NCBI RefSeq assembly: GCF_001704415.2
Contig: NC_030814.1
Coordinates: 72,037,121 to 72,101,120, forward strand
DNA length: 64,000 nt
Source of the DNA: Capra hircus
Lineage: Eukaryota > Chordata > Mammalia > Artiodactyla > Bovidae
Reading direction: 5' to 3'
Of this stretch, positions 21,901-36,900 are shown piece after piece (position 1 is the first letter of the stretch; every line of letters begins with the position of its first letter). A program made the position numbers and the translations under genes. Below the pieces are notes generated by a model. It worked only from the letters and a program-made list of their open reading frames with translations. It was not told where the DNA came from and did not search any database.

Positions 21901-24900
21901 CATGGTCTAGCAGAGAGAGCATGGGTCGGGAGCCAAGAAACGGGGCTGGACTCCTGGCTCTGCATTCACATGACCTTGGCTAAATCCCTTTGCCTTTCTG
22001 ATCCTCAGCTTTTCTCAACTATAAACCAGTTATACCCATAGTACTTACAATAAAAAGCAGTTATTATTTACCAAGTGCCTGATATAGTCATGCACTTTAT
22101 ATTATTTTGATTGATGCTCATAAGGATCCCATGAAAACCATCCTCTTACAGAGGAAGAAAATAAGGCATGGTCACATGTCCACGAACACAGAGTTAGTGA
22201 ATGGCAAGCAGGAGTGGCTGACTATGAGGCTCTACTTACCCAGCATGCCTGGTGCCAGCTGCACAAGGCAGGCCACTGTACACATGACTTCAAGAGCCCT
22301 CTGACACACCTTTTGAGTCATCTGCCATCCTAAAACCTCACAGCTCTGAAGTGAGATCACCTAGGTTCAAATCCCAGCTCCATCATTTCTTACCTGTAGG
22401 ATCACACGCTAGATACTTAATCTCTCTGAGATGTGTAAAAGTGGGGCTTCCCTGAGATTTAGGTTCCATACCTATAAAATGCAGTTAATATTAGTATCAA
22501 CCTTATAAGGTTATTGTAATCATTCAAATAAAAGTAACTGACACATAGTTAAGTGTCCAGTAAATATGAGGTTTTGGCTTATTTTTATTTCTCTCTTATA
22601 GATTCCATGAGTGATGCTGGCAAAAAAATGGAGAGTATCTTTTAACCAGCCTTTCATGGCAGCTGGGAACACCAACAATCTCCTTCAATTCAATAAGCAA
22701 GCCAATGTTCCCAGCTACCTTTGTTTCTCTTGTATCTTCAGGTATTTCTTGGAAGACATATCCTTTTAAAGCATTTAAGGGGAAAATTATTACAATCAGA
22801 ATTCAGGTCTTTTTTAGACTCTGAAGGCCAGAATTCATGGTTCAACACAAACAGGCAAAAGGCTCACAATGGACTAGCAGAACCACCACCCCTGCAAGGT
22901 CCAGGGTAGAACCTGGGGCTGGTGTGGGGGTAACAACCACCAATGGTTAAGGGTCACTGATGCCCAGATTACAAAAGCTCACTCATCATCTATTAAACAC
23001 CAAGCACCACGACAAAATTTTGGATACTTATGCCCTTGGATTCTTATAACAATGCTGGAAGATAGGTAGATGGTTTTCTCCATTTATCAGAGCATGAAGC
23101 AAGCTCAGGGAGGTTAAGTGACCTGGGGTCAGAGCTGGATTTGCCCTCTGGTCTGTGCAGCCCCCATCCTTTCCTCTGAACCACAGGTCTCTGGACTCTT
23201 CTATGCTAAGTACATCTCAGTGCAGAGTATACTAATCTGTAAGCTAGATTCAAAACGTCACTTGGGGTAAGTGAAGAATTCATTGGTACTTCTAAAAAAC
23301 AGCTTTGTTCAGTACCCACACTCATCCATTTTTATCTGATTTTCATTTTACATGTTTGATATTCTGGTTTCCCCCTGTGATCTTATGAGGAATAAGTCAC
23401 TAGAGCTCACTTTAAAACATCTGATTTATTTGGAAAAGCACCTGTATATCCTCCCTTTTACTGCCAAGACTTTGAAAGCCCTGTTTACAACTGCTTCTCC
23501 ATTTCCTTGTCTCTCAATTATTCTGACACCTCTCCCCCCTACACGCACACACGCTCTTTCTGAGGCCAGTGGAGGCTTCCCTGTGTCTAAACTTAACGGA
23601 CAACATGGATGCTTATGCAGCCTTTTTGTATTGGGCTTCCCCACAGCACTTGGCAGCGTGGGTGACTCCTTCCTCCTTCAGTCTCCTGCCCTTGCTCTCA
23701 GCATGCCACGCTCTTGATTTTTCTCCGCCGGTGGTTCTTTCTCAGTTTGTTTTGCTGTCTCTTGTTTGACCTTCACCATTTACTACTGCCAGTTTCAGAG
23801 GTTTCAATCTTGGTTTTCTTTCTTTTTTTACTATTTTAAATTGTGGTAAAATACAAATAACAGAACTTTTACCATCTAATCTATTTTAAGTGTCCAATTC
23901 AGTTAATGTTAAAGGACAGTTCTGGGTCAGAGAAATTTGTGTTTTCATCATGTCAAGCATTTTCACATTATCGTGCAGAACTTTTGTCATTTTTGTGAAA
24001 CTGCCAATCTGTACCCATTAAACTCTCCATTTCTCCCTTCTCCTAACCCCTGGCCACCACATTCTACTTTCTGTTTCTATGAGTTTGACTACTCTAGATA
24101 TTTCGTACAACTGAAATCATATAGGAATTTTCTTTCTGTGACTGATTTATTTCACTGTGCATAATATCCTCAAGGTTCATCCCTGTTTAGAGCACATCAG
24201 AATTTTCAGAGGGCTCAATCTTAGGCCCTTCACTCCTTTCTCTCCAAATTCTCCAAGGGATCTCATTTATTTCCCTGATTTCAAGTACCACTTATTAGCT
24301 TCAAACATATGAAACTACCAATATTTAGCAGTTTCTAACCACCAAAATGGTGGTATCTTTAACCGAGACCTTTCTTTTAGGTCCACACCTATGTATCCAA
24401 CTGCCTCTTGAACAATCCTACTTGGGTATCTCATGGGTATCAAACTCAGGCTGCCAAAACCTGGTTATTCACCTCGTGGCTTAAGGCTAAATCTTGACTG
24501 CTCACTTTCCTTCAGCTCCCACATTGGATGGCCAATTCTACTTCTTACCTACCTCCTGAATCCATTTACTCCTGTCTATCTCTACCAATGCTACCTTAGT
24601 CCAAGCTCCCATATTCTCCACTATGAATTATTGCCACAGCTTCACTGTTGGTCTCTCTCCACTACCCTTCCTCCTCATTCTAAACTATTCTCCACTTTGT
24701 AACTAGAATGCTCTAATTAATAATGCTGAGGATGTGAATGGCTTCCCAATGCTCTTAGGACAAAGGCTCAAATCTCAAACATGACCTACAGTGCCATGAT
24801 TGGACACCTGCTCATCTCCCCAGCATCATGTTGCCCCACACTATCCCTTTTGCTTCTGGGAGCCTTTGATCCTTGCTCCTCCATCTTAAGTTATCTTCAT

Positions 24901-27900
24901 AGCGTAACGTTTGTTTCTTTTTCTAAAGCTTGCCACACTTGTAGTTAATTGCTCAATGCCTGTCTGCTCTGCTAGACTCTAAGCTCCATAAGAACATGGA
25001 CATGTAATTAATATATGTTATATACACAATGCCTGGCGTATATTAGGAAAGAGCTCAACAAACATTTCTTGACTTTGTATGAAATGAATAGACTTGAAAG
25101 CCTGTCCCATGTACAGAGGTTGAAGAAACTAGGGGATCAGATGGGGCAGAGAAAGCAGACCTGACCTGCAGGAGGCAAGGCCCTAAGGAAGGGAGAGAAG
25201 GTGACGGGGGTACAGAAAAAGAGGGCTCCAGTGACCCAGAAGGGATGCTGAGAGCTCCAGCAACTGAAAGGATTTGGCTACCTGAATGATATGCAGGGCT
25301 TAGTTTGGCATTCTTGAATAAATGAGAGAAATGAGCGCCTGGAGTACAAAGCAAACTCCAAGTCTTGTTTAATCTGCTTGGTAGATGCTACATCTCATCC
25401 TTGTGGGAGACATCTGAACACTCTGGGTCATCTCACATTTGACTCATACTTGCCATGATACATGCCAGAAGCCCCATGGAAACTATCCTGTGGACCTAAC
25501 ACAGAACCTTACCTGGATTTCAATGTTGGCTGCCACAGTCTAGCATGGGATCCAGAACAAACCATTTCATCTTTCTGATGCTAATGTCCTCATTTGTAAA
25601 ATGCGAATAATCAAATGTGTACCACAGAGTTGTTGTGAGGATTAAATCAGGTAATTACATGTGAGCGCGTCTAGCCTAAGGCCTGGACTGTGGCAGCTAT
25701 TGGTAAGGGCAGGATGACTGTCTGAAAGAATGAATGAACAAGGGTGGACTGAAGCCAGCAGGGAAAAAAAAGCCAAGCTGCTGACAACCTAAATTGTTTG
25801 GGAAGGCAGAAGTCCTGTCAGTGGAAGTCCCTGCTTGTACATCCCAGGTCAACACCCCACCTCTGTAAGTAAGAAGCGGGTCAGAGTCAGTTCAATATTT
25901 CTGCTGACACCCTGCACTTGGAGCGCCTCCAGCCGAGTACACTCAAAGCTGGAGGCAGGGGGAAGGAGCATAAGTTTTGGAATCAGACAGAGCTAGAGAC
26001 CCCGACTGATGCTGTCATTTATTAACATCAGGTCATATCAGCTGTATGACCTTAGCATGTCACTCTGAGTTTCATCTTCTTTACTTGTAAATTGGGAAAA
26101 TCACAACTATTTTATAGGAATCCTGCGGGAATCAAATTATGCTGTATACATTAATATCAAGGTGGGATGTGATACCCTTTCCCCCCACCTACGTTTTCAT
26201 GAAAGAATTTAGTTGATCTGTAAAGAAATCAGATGATTTAAGCAAGAAAAAAATTTCTAGGATACAGTTCTAGGATTAAATGTTAGACAAATGGAGGAGG
26301 GTGAATATAAGGAGAAGGCTTTGGCTTGAGATAAAAGAAAAGAATGGATACGAGTTAAGATAAGCGGCCTGAAACACTGCAGTGCCTGAATCCTGCCAAT
26401 AAAAAAGAGACAATGAGGGAATGGCCAGGCAGGACCAGGTAAAGCAGGGGCAGGGACTAGAGCAAAAGAGGGTCAGCTGTAAATCTGGCTTCCAGAGTCT
26501 TTCAAAAAACTGAAAGATACGGTTAACAAATGTTTAACACTGCCTAGGAGAGGCATGTACTCTTCAGCTGACTACATTCCTTTCTGGCTTTTTCACTTAT
26601 CAAAATTTCCCATCTAGTTTTTGCAAGCATTTGAATTTGCAATGCTTGCTTCAGAAGACCTAAAGAGGAAAGGCATACCCTTGATGGTCCAGGGAGCTCT
26701 AGCAGTCAAGCCCTGATCCAGCACTGGGTGTGAGCTAGGCCCCTTACCTGAGTCAGTGACAGCAGGGTCGGCCAGCCGTCCGTAGTGTGCCATAAGTTTG
26801 AGTTTGGTCTCCTGTTTCCTGTGTTTCTTGCCCACATAATGTTGCTGAGCCATGACAGGGTCATTGAAAGTCGCGTGGCAGAGGCTGCAGAACTTGTCTG
26901 GATCTATCATCTCTCTATTCTGGTGCAAGGCTAAGGTGGAGGCCATAAGGAAAGGGTTTGTAAGGCGTTTCGACAGAGCTGTGGTGAGAAAGTTCAAACA
27001 GAAACAATGAAAAAACCCAGAAGGTGCCAGGCTTTCATGTATGCTGAATGCAAAGAAAGGCTGGGTCACTAGTTAATCACACTTGCATATGGGGCACTGC
27101 CTGTGTGAATCACACAGTGAAAATCTTCTCTAATTGAGAAGATACGGGGGAACCCAAAGACCAGCTCCTTTGTTTGGCAGCTTAAACTACTTTAGGCACG
27201 TGAATCCCTATTTTCTCATATTCCAAGGAGGTTCTGCACTTCTGCTACCCATCTGCCAAATTACAATAGATGCGAGATGTACATGCTTGCAGTCTTTTCA
27301 TCCCTCAGAGCTCCCCAGAATGTCACAGCACATAGGACAAGAAATGTGAGTGTTTTATGCCCATCCTTAAAGTACCCCAGTTATAGATCTGGAAGCCAAT
27401 GCACAGATGCACAGCCCGAGGGTCTAGAGGGTCATTTAGAAAAGGCGCCACACTAAGGGGGTCTTTTGAGCTGCACTGCCTTCTAGGCTGAGTGGGGAGA
27501 GGAGAATGACACTGACAGTTACCAGCTTTGTTTACATATTTTCTCTTCTGGTCTTCTGAGTTATGCTCTGCGGCAGGTATCATCTTGCCACGATGAAGAG
27601 AAAAACCAAGGCTCAGATGGGTGAAATGACTTACCAAAGATCACTCAGTTAATGAGTGAATCCAGGTCTGTGTGACCCTAAAGACCATGCCCTCTTTGCT
27701 ATGCCAGGCTGCCAGAGTGTGGCAGGGAGACAAGAAGGCTATAGCCCATGTGTTTACCTATAGAAAGCATCCCTGGCTCGAGTCTATGAATTCAGTTAAT
27801 CAGAGCCTGGTATGGGCATATGTGTAAACCTCCTGTGGGCCAACAAATGTCCTGACTATAGGCTGCACTGCTGCTTTAAAAATTGATGCCATGGCTCACT

Positions 27901-30900
27901 AATGAGCCCATGTGGCTGGACTGGTATCAATCCAGAAACCACTGCTTTAAGAATGTGGCCTAGAGCCCCCACCAACGGTGGAGGAGGGGTGAGGTTCAGC
28001 AGCACTCACACACAGATGCTCTTTCATCCCTTCCACTTTAATGGGGAAAGTTTTGAGGATTTTCAACAAGCCAGAAGAAAGTTGCTGGCTTTTCCTACAT
28101 GGTTTTCCAGTACAGAGACTCTTAATTCTCCTGGCTATTAATTTTCCGTAGTCATTATTTCAACAAGTCACTGGAAAAGTAATGTACATGTTACAGAATA
28201 TTCAAGACTATGAGAAAATATTCAGTATGTGGTGTTGAGTGGGGAAAAAAAAAGCAGGTTATATAGCAAACTATTTCTTTTGTCCTCAGTTCTGTAAAAC
28301 AACTGGTAATGTGTAGAGAAAGACCAAAAGCACTGAGTAAAAGGATAATTTTCAGTATTTTCCACCTTTTCTACAGTGAATGTAGATTTCTGATATCAGA
28401 AGAGATAATCATAATCATTAAAACATAAAGGTCATTCTTTAAAAGGTACTAAAGAGAAACATTAGAGGTGAATGGTTAATTAAAGTTGGAGGAACCATTT
28501 AATGGACATCCAATAAAAATGAGAGCTATGGGAGTCTTCTTTCAGGAGACAACTTGAAATATAGAAAGAGAATTCTACAGGACTGTTCACTGTAGTGTTA
28601 TTTATAAATTCCAAAAAAGGAGAGGGAGAACACGTAAATATTCATCATTAGAGGATGGTTAAATGAATGTGGTGCAATGGGATATTGTCATTAAAAATAT
28701 TTATGAAAAACTTTTTAATAATATGGAGAAATACAAATGTTCTATTAGTGAAAAGAATATAAAAGAAAATTACACACACAATATGATCATATCATTACTA
28801 AAAGACAGATGTGCAATCTATATGTGTGTACTGGTATTTTGAAATGCTGCCAACATATTAACAGTGTTTCTCTCTTGGTGGTAGGATTTGAGTGGTATTT
28901 ACTCTTCTCTTTATACCTTTTGCATTGTTTGAACTAGAAGTAACAATGAGGAGTATGCATTGTTTTTATAAAAACAACAGGGTTAAAGTATTTTACATTT
29001 ATATACATAATCTAGACATACATAAAACAAATATAGACACAGATATACACACATACACATAACAAAAGATTATAGGAGAAATAGTTCTCCAAAATATTGA
29101 CAGTGGTTGTCTTTGAAAGGTAAAATTATGGGTATTTTTCTTTCCATTTGTCTATATTTTCCATACTTTCTACAATATGCTTGTATTACTTTTATATTAG
29201 AGAAATGTTTACTTCCAGAAATATAGTTATAAACTCATGTAATAACGTGGAAATGTGCTCTAACTACAAAATTAAAAGTTAACACAGGATACAAATGGTA
29301 CATGAACTATGATTATAATTATATAAAAACATATCTGTTATGTGGCAAGGGCTAAAAGTAAATATGAAAAATAAACTCTTCAATATGGAATCTTTGGACC
29401 AGGAATATTCCAGAGAATTTTCCCATTTATGGAAAGACAAGTTCATATAAATCTAAAGATAAATGATCTTACAAAGTTCTGTTCTTAAGCTAGTTTCCTT
29501 TGGCTTAATGTTTAATCTCTTTGGTACCATAAATGGTACCAACAGTGACTTCACAAAAAAGCAACTAGTACTAGTACAACTTAAAGATGAACAAATCGGA
29601 AGCAAGGCCAATGACATGCTCCGGGTGGAGAACGCCTGATCAACCACTGCATTTTATGTGGGGATTCCACGCACAATCTTAATTGTGCTGTTAATACCGA
29701 CAATAGGATCTGCTGGGTACTCTCTGGCAGTCCAGTGGTTAGGACTTGGTGCTCCCACTGCTGGGGCCCAGTTTCAATCTCTACTTGGGAAACGAAGGAC
29801 CTGCAAGCCGTGCAGCATGGCCCCAAAACAAAACAAAAAACCCTAAAATGTCATTTACTGAACATCTATTATGTCTCAGGGCCCTTATATATATTATTTC
29901 ATCCTCATAACCTATGAAGTAGATGATATTATCAACATATTATAGGTGAGAAAACTCAGGCATGAAGAAGGTCAGTCATACAGATGGTAAACAGCAGTGC
30001 CAGGATTTAAAGTTGGGTATCCATGACTTCATCTGTTGTTTCATTGCTAGAATACTAGATTTGGGTGTCGTAAGACAGTATAATTATGAGTGATTTTTTT
30101 TTTATCCTATTCTTCAAAGTCTTCTAGAACATGATTGTCTTATTTTCATAATACAGCAATTCAAAAAAGGACAAGTGTTGCAGATATTATAGTCTACCTC
30201 TTGGTCCAAAATAGAGAAGAAAACTTACTGATAAAAAAATGAAATAAAGATCAAAGAACCTTCAGTCTTGACTAACTGCAGTTAGCAGAGATGTAAAATC
30301 CTAAAAAGTCAGTAGTTAATGAGATGAAAATGAAGGCTGAGCCCCAGTGGTGACAAGGTAAAGGGGGTTATTTTAGAAGTCATTGCCCTGGGAATGGATT
30401 CACGGCAGCTGCAAACACTGTTTGTTGGGCAGTACTAGCAGTGCTGAAGTCTTCAGCTTTGAAAGGCAAGTCCTTGTCTTGAGGAGAACAGGCAGCTTTG
30501 AGGATTAAAGTGAACAGGGCATAACCTGAGCACACAAAAAAGACAAGAATCTAACTTTTAACTTGGAATACATGGTAATAAGGGCAGGTGGATGCTAGGA
30601 GGGAAAAATCTAAGTGAGAGAGGCAGGAGACAGAATGCTCTCCTGGTGTTCAGAGCCTGGAGGACTTGGGCACTCCCGAGTTATAATTATTTGTCAGGAC
30701 AAAAGCTCAGGGCTAAGAAGCTTCTACAGAGAAAGGCTGATACAACCAAAGAAAGGAAGGTTAGGTGAGTAGGACTCTGAGGCTGCATTTCAATGAAGCT
30801 GTGTCTACTCTGATATTTTTAAGGGCTCTCAAAAGCAGTTCAACCTCTTCAAGTCTGTGGCCCCAGTGAGCATTTCTGGGAGCACCTGGCATTGGTGCCT

Positions 30901-33900
30901 TGAGGACGGGAGGGGTCCCGATATAGCACCACTCAGGAAAACCAGTACCTTCCACCTTAGTGGATTGCTGCTTCAGCTTTAAGTTCTTTGCGTGGGTCTT
31001 CCCCAGGTAGTGCGACTGGGCCACGACAGGGGAGGAAAAGGTCATGTTACAGATGGGGCAGCACTGGTTCTTGTCTTTGCTTCTGCTGCTCTTCTGGTTA
31101 GGAGAAAGAACACAGGTCTGATCACGCCACTGCCCGGCCAGAAAATCTTCACTGGTTCCCCACTGCCCACAGGAGACTGGGCCTTCAAGGCCCTCTTCAC
31201 ACACTGACCCCAACCTACCTTTCTGGATTCTTACTTCATCCCATGCTCTACTCACCATTCCCCGTTTTGTTCTCTGTTACTTCCGTGTTTTACTTGGGCT
31301 GTTCCTACTGCCTAGAATGATCCTCCTTTCTTTCCTGCCTGGCATACGTCTGCTTAGCCTTCAAGGCCCACATTAAATATCACCTCTTCTGAGAGACTTT
31401 TACTCAAGAAAATTACTCAGTAAAGAATTATCAACCTGCTTTATGTGATTATTCCAGGAAGAATTAGTTTTATTCTTCCCCTGTACTCCTGGAATACATT
31501 AAATAGACCTCTGTCGTACCATGTGTCACCCTAAACTGACAGTGGTGTAGCTTAGGAGACTTTCTTGTTGACTAAGTTCAACGTTTGGGCAAAGATCGTT
31601 AGACTCATTTATGCTTCCTATCCTTAGCACCCTGGTGGAAACTGGCACACAGCAGATGTTCAGGGTTTATTGAACAAGCAGACCATTGTATTTTATTTGA
31701 TGATTATGACTAGGCTGGAAAACAATGTATTGCAAGCCTATATTAAGGGCTTCCAGGATCTCTTTCAGGTCTGCTGTCTGAATAAAATATTCATCTAAGA
31801 TAGGATTTTTCAACCTTGGTACTATTAACACCTGGGGCTGAATAATTCTTTGTTGGATGGGGAGGAGTCTGTGATCTCATTTGAACTACTGGACCACCCC
31901 GAGAGTTGAGGGATTAGAGATATAAAGAAGTTAAGTGACTTGCCCAGGGCCACAGAGTTGATATTGTCTTTCTGAATTCCACATGATAAGGAGGGCAACT
32001 GGGGGTTAGTCCAGTGAATGTGGAGAAGGGATGAGCAAGGCCCTTCCAAACCTGTGGCCCCTGTGATAGGGAGACACAGTTTGTAGTGTAAACTCTAACT
32101 CACTGAACATCCACTAGGAATTGTAATTTGACTTCACAATACCCTTACAAGGTAGCAACTACTATCTCTACAGACAGGTTAAGTGACTTGTCTAAGGTCA
32201 CCCAACCAGTTAAGTTCTAGAGCTAGTATTTGGCCCTAGTCTGCTGACTTATCATCCCATAATATTTGCACAGCCTGCTATGGAACAAAAATAATGGTAC
32301 ACCTGAGGGGTTGGGTTTGTTTCAGCATAATTCTCCCAGTATTGCTAAGGCAAAAGCAAACATGTTTACATCTTGATCAGAGCGAGAATTTGGAAAAGTA
32401 TTCCTTCTACTTGTTTATTCCCAATATTCAAGTGAGAAACTCAGTTCTTTCCACTGGATCTCAAGATCGTAAGCATTCTAGTTTCCTTCCTCTCTCTCTT
32501 CTTGAGTAGGGCATGGACAGTGGTCCTACTCTAACAAACCATTCAATGTAATATATAACAATGGTTCCATTTACTGAGCCCCTACTATGTGCCAGGCTCT
32601 GTGTTGGGTGCTTTAATAAACCTTCTTTCATTTTTGTTTGGAAAAATCCTGAAAGGTAGTTGATATTAGCATCCTCATTATTATAGAGGAAGAAATCAAG
32701 CCTTAGAAAGGATCAAGACTTGCCCAAGTTACACAAAGGGCTAGGATTTGAAGCCAAGTCAGTCTGACTCAAAGCCCATGCTCTTTCCACCACACCAACC
32801 TGCCTGCTGGCTTCAACAGGAAGCGAGTGGTCTCAACATGGCAGCTGGATTACCTGATCTGAGTCTAGCCTCTTCATTTCCCCCTTTAGTGTCTCCATTC
32901 CATGGATTGCTAGGTATCTCTTCACTTTGTTGGCATGTTTTTTGCTCTGTAAGAACCCAGGAAAAAGATCAAAGATACCCAAATGCCATTTTATACCTAA
33001 GACACTCAAAAATATCTACCAGATTTTCAGTGGTTCATCCTCACAGAAACTTTTGAGGAGGAGAGGGTAGGGGAAAAACCTGGTTTACTGAATTCCTACT
33101 TTGTATAAGGTACTTAGATGCTGTCCAATCTAATCATAAAAATTTATGAGAAAATTATCATCATCTCAATCTTATAGATGAGGAAACTGAGGCTTAAGAT
33201 AATGAGGTTTCTTGACCAAGATGAGTAGCAGAGTTGTGATTCAACTACAGGTTTATTTAAAGCCAAAGCATAGACTTTCTACTACACTGAGCTGTAAGGG
33301 AACATATAAGTACAATGATCTTGATTTGGATGGAGAAATGAGACTCAGAAAAATTAAGTAAATCAGTCAAGTTAAGACAATCAGTCAAATTAAGACTCAG
33401 TCAAAAATTAAGCCAACATGCATGGAGGCAACATCTGGGTGGCTAAGAAGGAATTCACTGTGAAAGACAGAGAGAAAAGGGGGCTTGGCATTGGGTCTAG
33501 AAAGTACTAAGGTACAAGGGCATACCTGATAGTGTGCCAGCTTCTGGGACTCAGAAATGAGCAAGGCGCAGCAAACCTTACACTGGGTGTTGGTGAAGAG
33601 ACACTGGTTCTTCTGGATCATGTGTTCCACTACAGAGAGAAAAATAAAAGCGCTGTGAGTTAAAAACCTGCCTCAACAGCACTGTCTTTGAACGCTGCCT
33701 CAAACGCAGGCACTGAATAATGGAATGCCATACCATTAAACCTGCCACCCCTTCCCTAAGGGCTTTCATGACTCAGGCTATATTCTTGAGCCACCAAACC
33801 TATAACTTACTTTATAATTTTATGTAGGCTAACTTTCTTTACTAAATTCTTTTAAGAAGGAGTCTTTAAATTACAAACTTAAGTAAAAACCAATACAAAC

Positions 33901-36900
33901 GAATACATTAAAAAAGAAACAATTCTAGTTAGATACTGGTGCGAGAAGCTTGCAGAGCTTCCTAAAAGGAACATTAAGACAGTGGCAACTGTGAGGAGAG
34001 GTGTTAAGACATGGTAGCAACCAACTGAGACATCTTCTCAGATAGAACTGGAAGGACTGAAAGACTTGAAAAGGAAATAATTCTCTTACTGTTCTTGATC
34101 TGATTTTGAAATATCTAAAATTACTCAGTATGTCATGTAAGTTCCACACTGTAGGAAACCACAGTATTAACCTGTACTTAATTGTTGCACCTGGAAAACA
34201 AGACCTTACTTTTTGAGGAGGGAGTAAAATCTCACTCCAGACATTTTTATCATCATGACATTGATAATCTGAGGCAGGGATAAGTCTAGAAAACCATGAT
34301 GAGATGGCAAATCCATGTTTTTTATCTTCTACTCTGGATCAAAAAGTGGACAATATTTCCTGGAGGGAATTTTTGGGTGGGGAAGTTTTAAGGTTCTTCT
34401 CCCACAAGAACTAAAGCTTATTTATAACAGCCCTTTTGAGAAGAAGGGGTGTTGTCTGGCTATATTTCTGCTCCTTGGAGTCCCTTGTTTATTTCCCCAT
34501 TTTTCTCCTACAGTGTTCGGTAAATTTTTCTGAAAGACTTTGGCTGCCTCAGCCATCCTCAGAGAAACTAAAGGAAGTGGATGTGTGAATAGATCTGGGC
34601 CAGAGCTTTAAAATTTTTATTTATCTTTGGCTGTGCTGGGTCTTCGCTGCTCTGTGCGGGCTTTCTCTAGTCGCAGCAAGCAGGGGCTACTTGTTGCGGT
34701 GTGAAGGCTTCTTATTGCAGTGGCTTCTCTTGTTGCAGAGCACAGGCTCTAGGGTGCATGGGCTCGGCAGCTGCAGCACATGGGCTCAGTTGCTGTGTGG
34801 CATGTGGGATCTTCCTGGATCAGGGATTGAACCCGTGTCTCCTGCACTGGCAGGTGGATTCTTTACCACTAAGCCACCAGGGAAGCCCCTGAGAGCTTTT
34901 CAAAGGGAGGGTGAGAGGCTCCTCAGAATGCAAAGCCCACAAGGGGAAAATGTTACCCAGGGTCCAGTCATCCTCTCCTTGCCTGGAGATGTTGGATTAT
35001 TTTATTAAAGAAGATGGGGTTCCCTCTCAAGAATATTTAGAATCTGATTCCCAGAGACTAAACAGGATAAGGATCATGTCATTTATGACTTTGTATCCCC
35101 AAAATCTAATAAAACATGTGACCCAGAATGGTCATCATTAAAAAGTCTACAAATAACACATGCTGAAGAGGGTGTGGAGAAAAGGGGACTCTCTTACACT
35201 GCTGGTGGGAACGTAGATTGGTACAGTCACTACGGAAAACACCATGGAGGTTCCTTTAAAAACTGAAAAAATAGAGTTGCCATATGATCCAGCAATCCCA
35301 CTCCTGGGTATATATCCAGAAAAAACTACAATTCAAAAAGATACATGTACCTCTATGTTCATAGTAGCACTGTTCACAATAGCCAAGACATGGAAACAAT
35401 CTAAATGTCCATCAATAGATGAACAGATAAAGAAGATGTGATACTTATACACAATAGAGTATTCAGTTCAGTTCAGTCGCTCAGTCGTGTCCGAATCTTT
35501 GTGACCCCACGAACCAGGAATCCCTGTCCGTCACCAACTCCCGGAGTTCACTCAGACTCATGTCCATCGAGTCAGTGATGCCATCCAGCCATCTCATCCT
35601 CTGTCGTCCCCTTCTCCTCCTGCCCCCAATCCCTCCCACCATCAAAGTCTTTTCCAATGAGTCAACTCTTCGCATGAGGTGGCCAAAGTACTGGAGTTTC
35701 AGCTTTAGCATCATTCCTTCCAAAGAAATCCCAGGGTTGATCTCCTTCAGAATGGACTGGTTGGATCTCCTTGGAGTCCAAGGGATTCTCATGAGTCTTC
35801 TCCAACACCACAGTTCAAAAACATCAATTCTTTGGTGCTCAGCCTTCTTCATAGTCGAACTCTCACATCCATACATGACCACTGGAAAAACCACAGCCTT
35901 GACTAGACGGACCTTAGTCGGCAAAGTAATGTCTCTGCTTTTGAATATACTATCTAGGTTGGTCATAACTTTTCTTCCAAGGAGTAAGCATCTTTTAATT
36001 TCATGGCTGCAATCACCATCTGCAGTGATTTTGGAGGCTCCCCCCGCCCGCCAAAAAGTCTGACACTGTTTCTACTGTTTCCCATCTATTTGCCATGAAG
36101 TGATGGGACCAGATGCCATGATCTTCGTTTTCTGAATGTTGAGCTTTAGCCAACTTTTTCACTCTCCTCTTTCACTTTCATCAAGAAACTCTTTATTTCC
36201 TCTTCACTTTCTTCCATGAAGGTGGTGTCATCTGCATATCTGAGGTTATTGATATTTCTCCCGGCAATCTTCATTTCAGCTTGTGCTTCCTCCCGCCCAG
36301 CGTTTCTCATGATGTACTCTGCGTATAAGTTAAATAAGCAGGGTGACAATATATAGCCTTGATGTACTCCTTTTCCTATTTGGAACCAGTCTGTTGTTCC
36401 ATGTCCAGTTCTAATTGTTGCTTCCTGACTTGCATACACATTTCTCAAGAGCCAGGTCAGGTGGTCTGGTATTCCCATGTCTTTCAGAATTTTCCACAGT
36501 TTATTGTGATCCACATAGTCAAAGGCTTTGGCATAGTCAATAAAGCAGAAATAGATGTTTTTCTGGAACTCTCTTGCTTTTTCCTTGATCCAGCAGATGT
36601 TGGAAATTTGATCTCTGGTTCCTCTGCCTTTTCTAAAACCAGCTTGAACATCAGGAAGTTCACGGTTCACGTTCTGCTGAAGCCTGGCTTGGAGAATTTT
36701 GAGCAGTACTTTACTAGCATGTGAGGTGAGTGCAACTGCGTGGTAGTTTGAGCATTCTTTGGCATTGCCTTTCTTTGGGATTGGAATGAAGGCTGACCTT
36801 TTCCAGTCCTGTGGCCATTGCTGAGTTTTCCAAATTTGCTGGCATAGAGTGCAGCACTTTTACAGCATCATCTTTCAGGATTTGAAATAGCTCAACTGGA

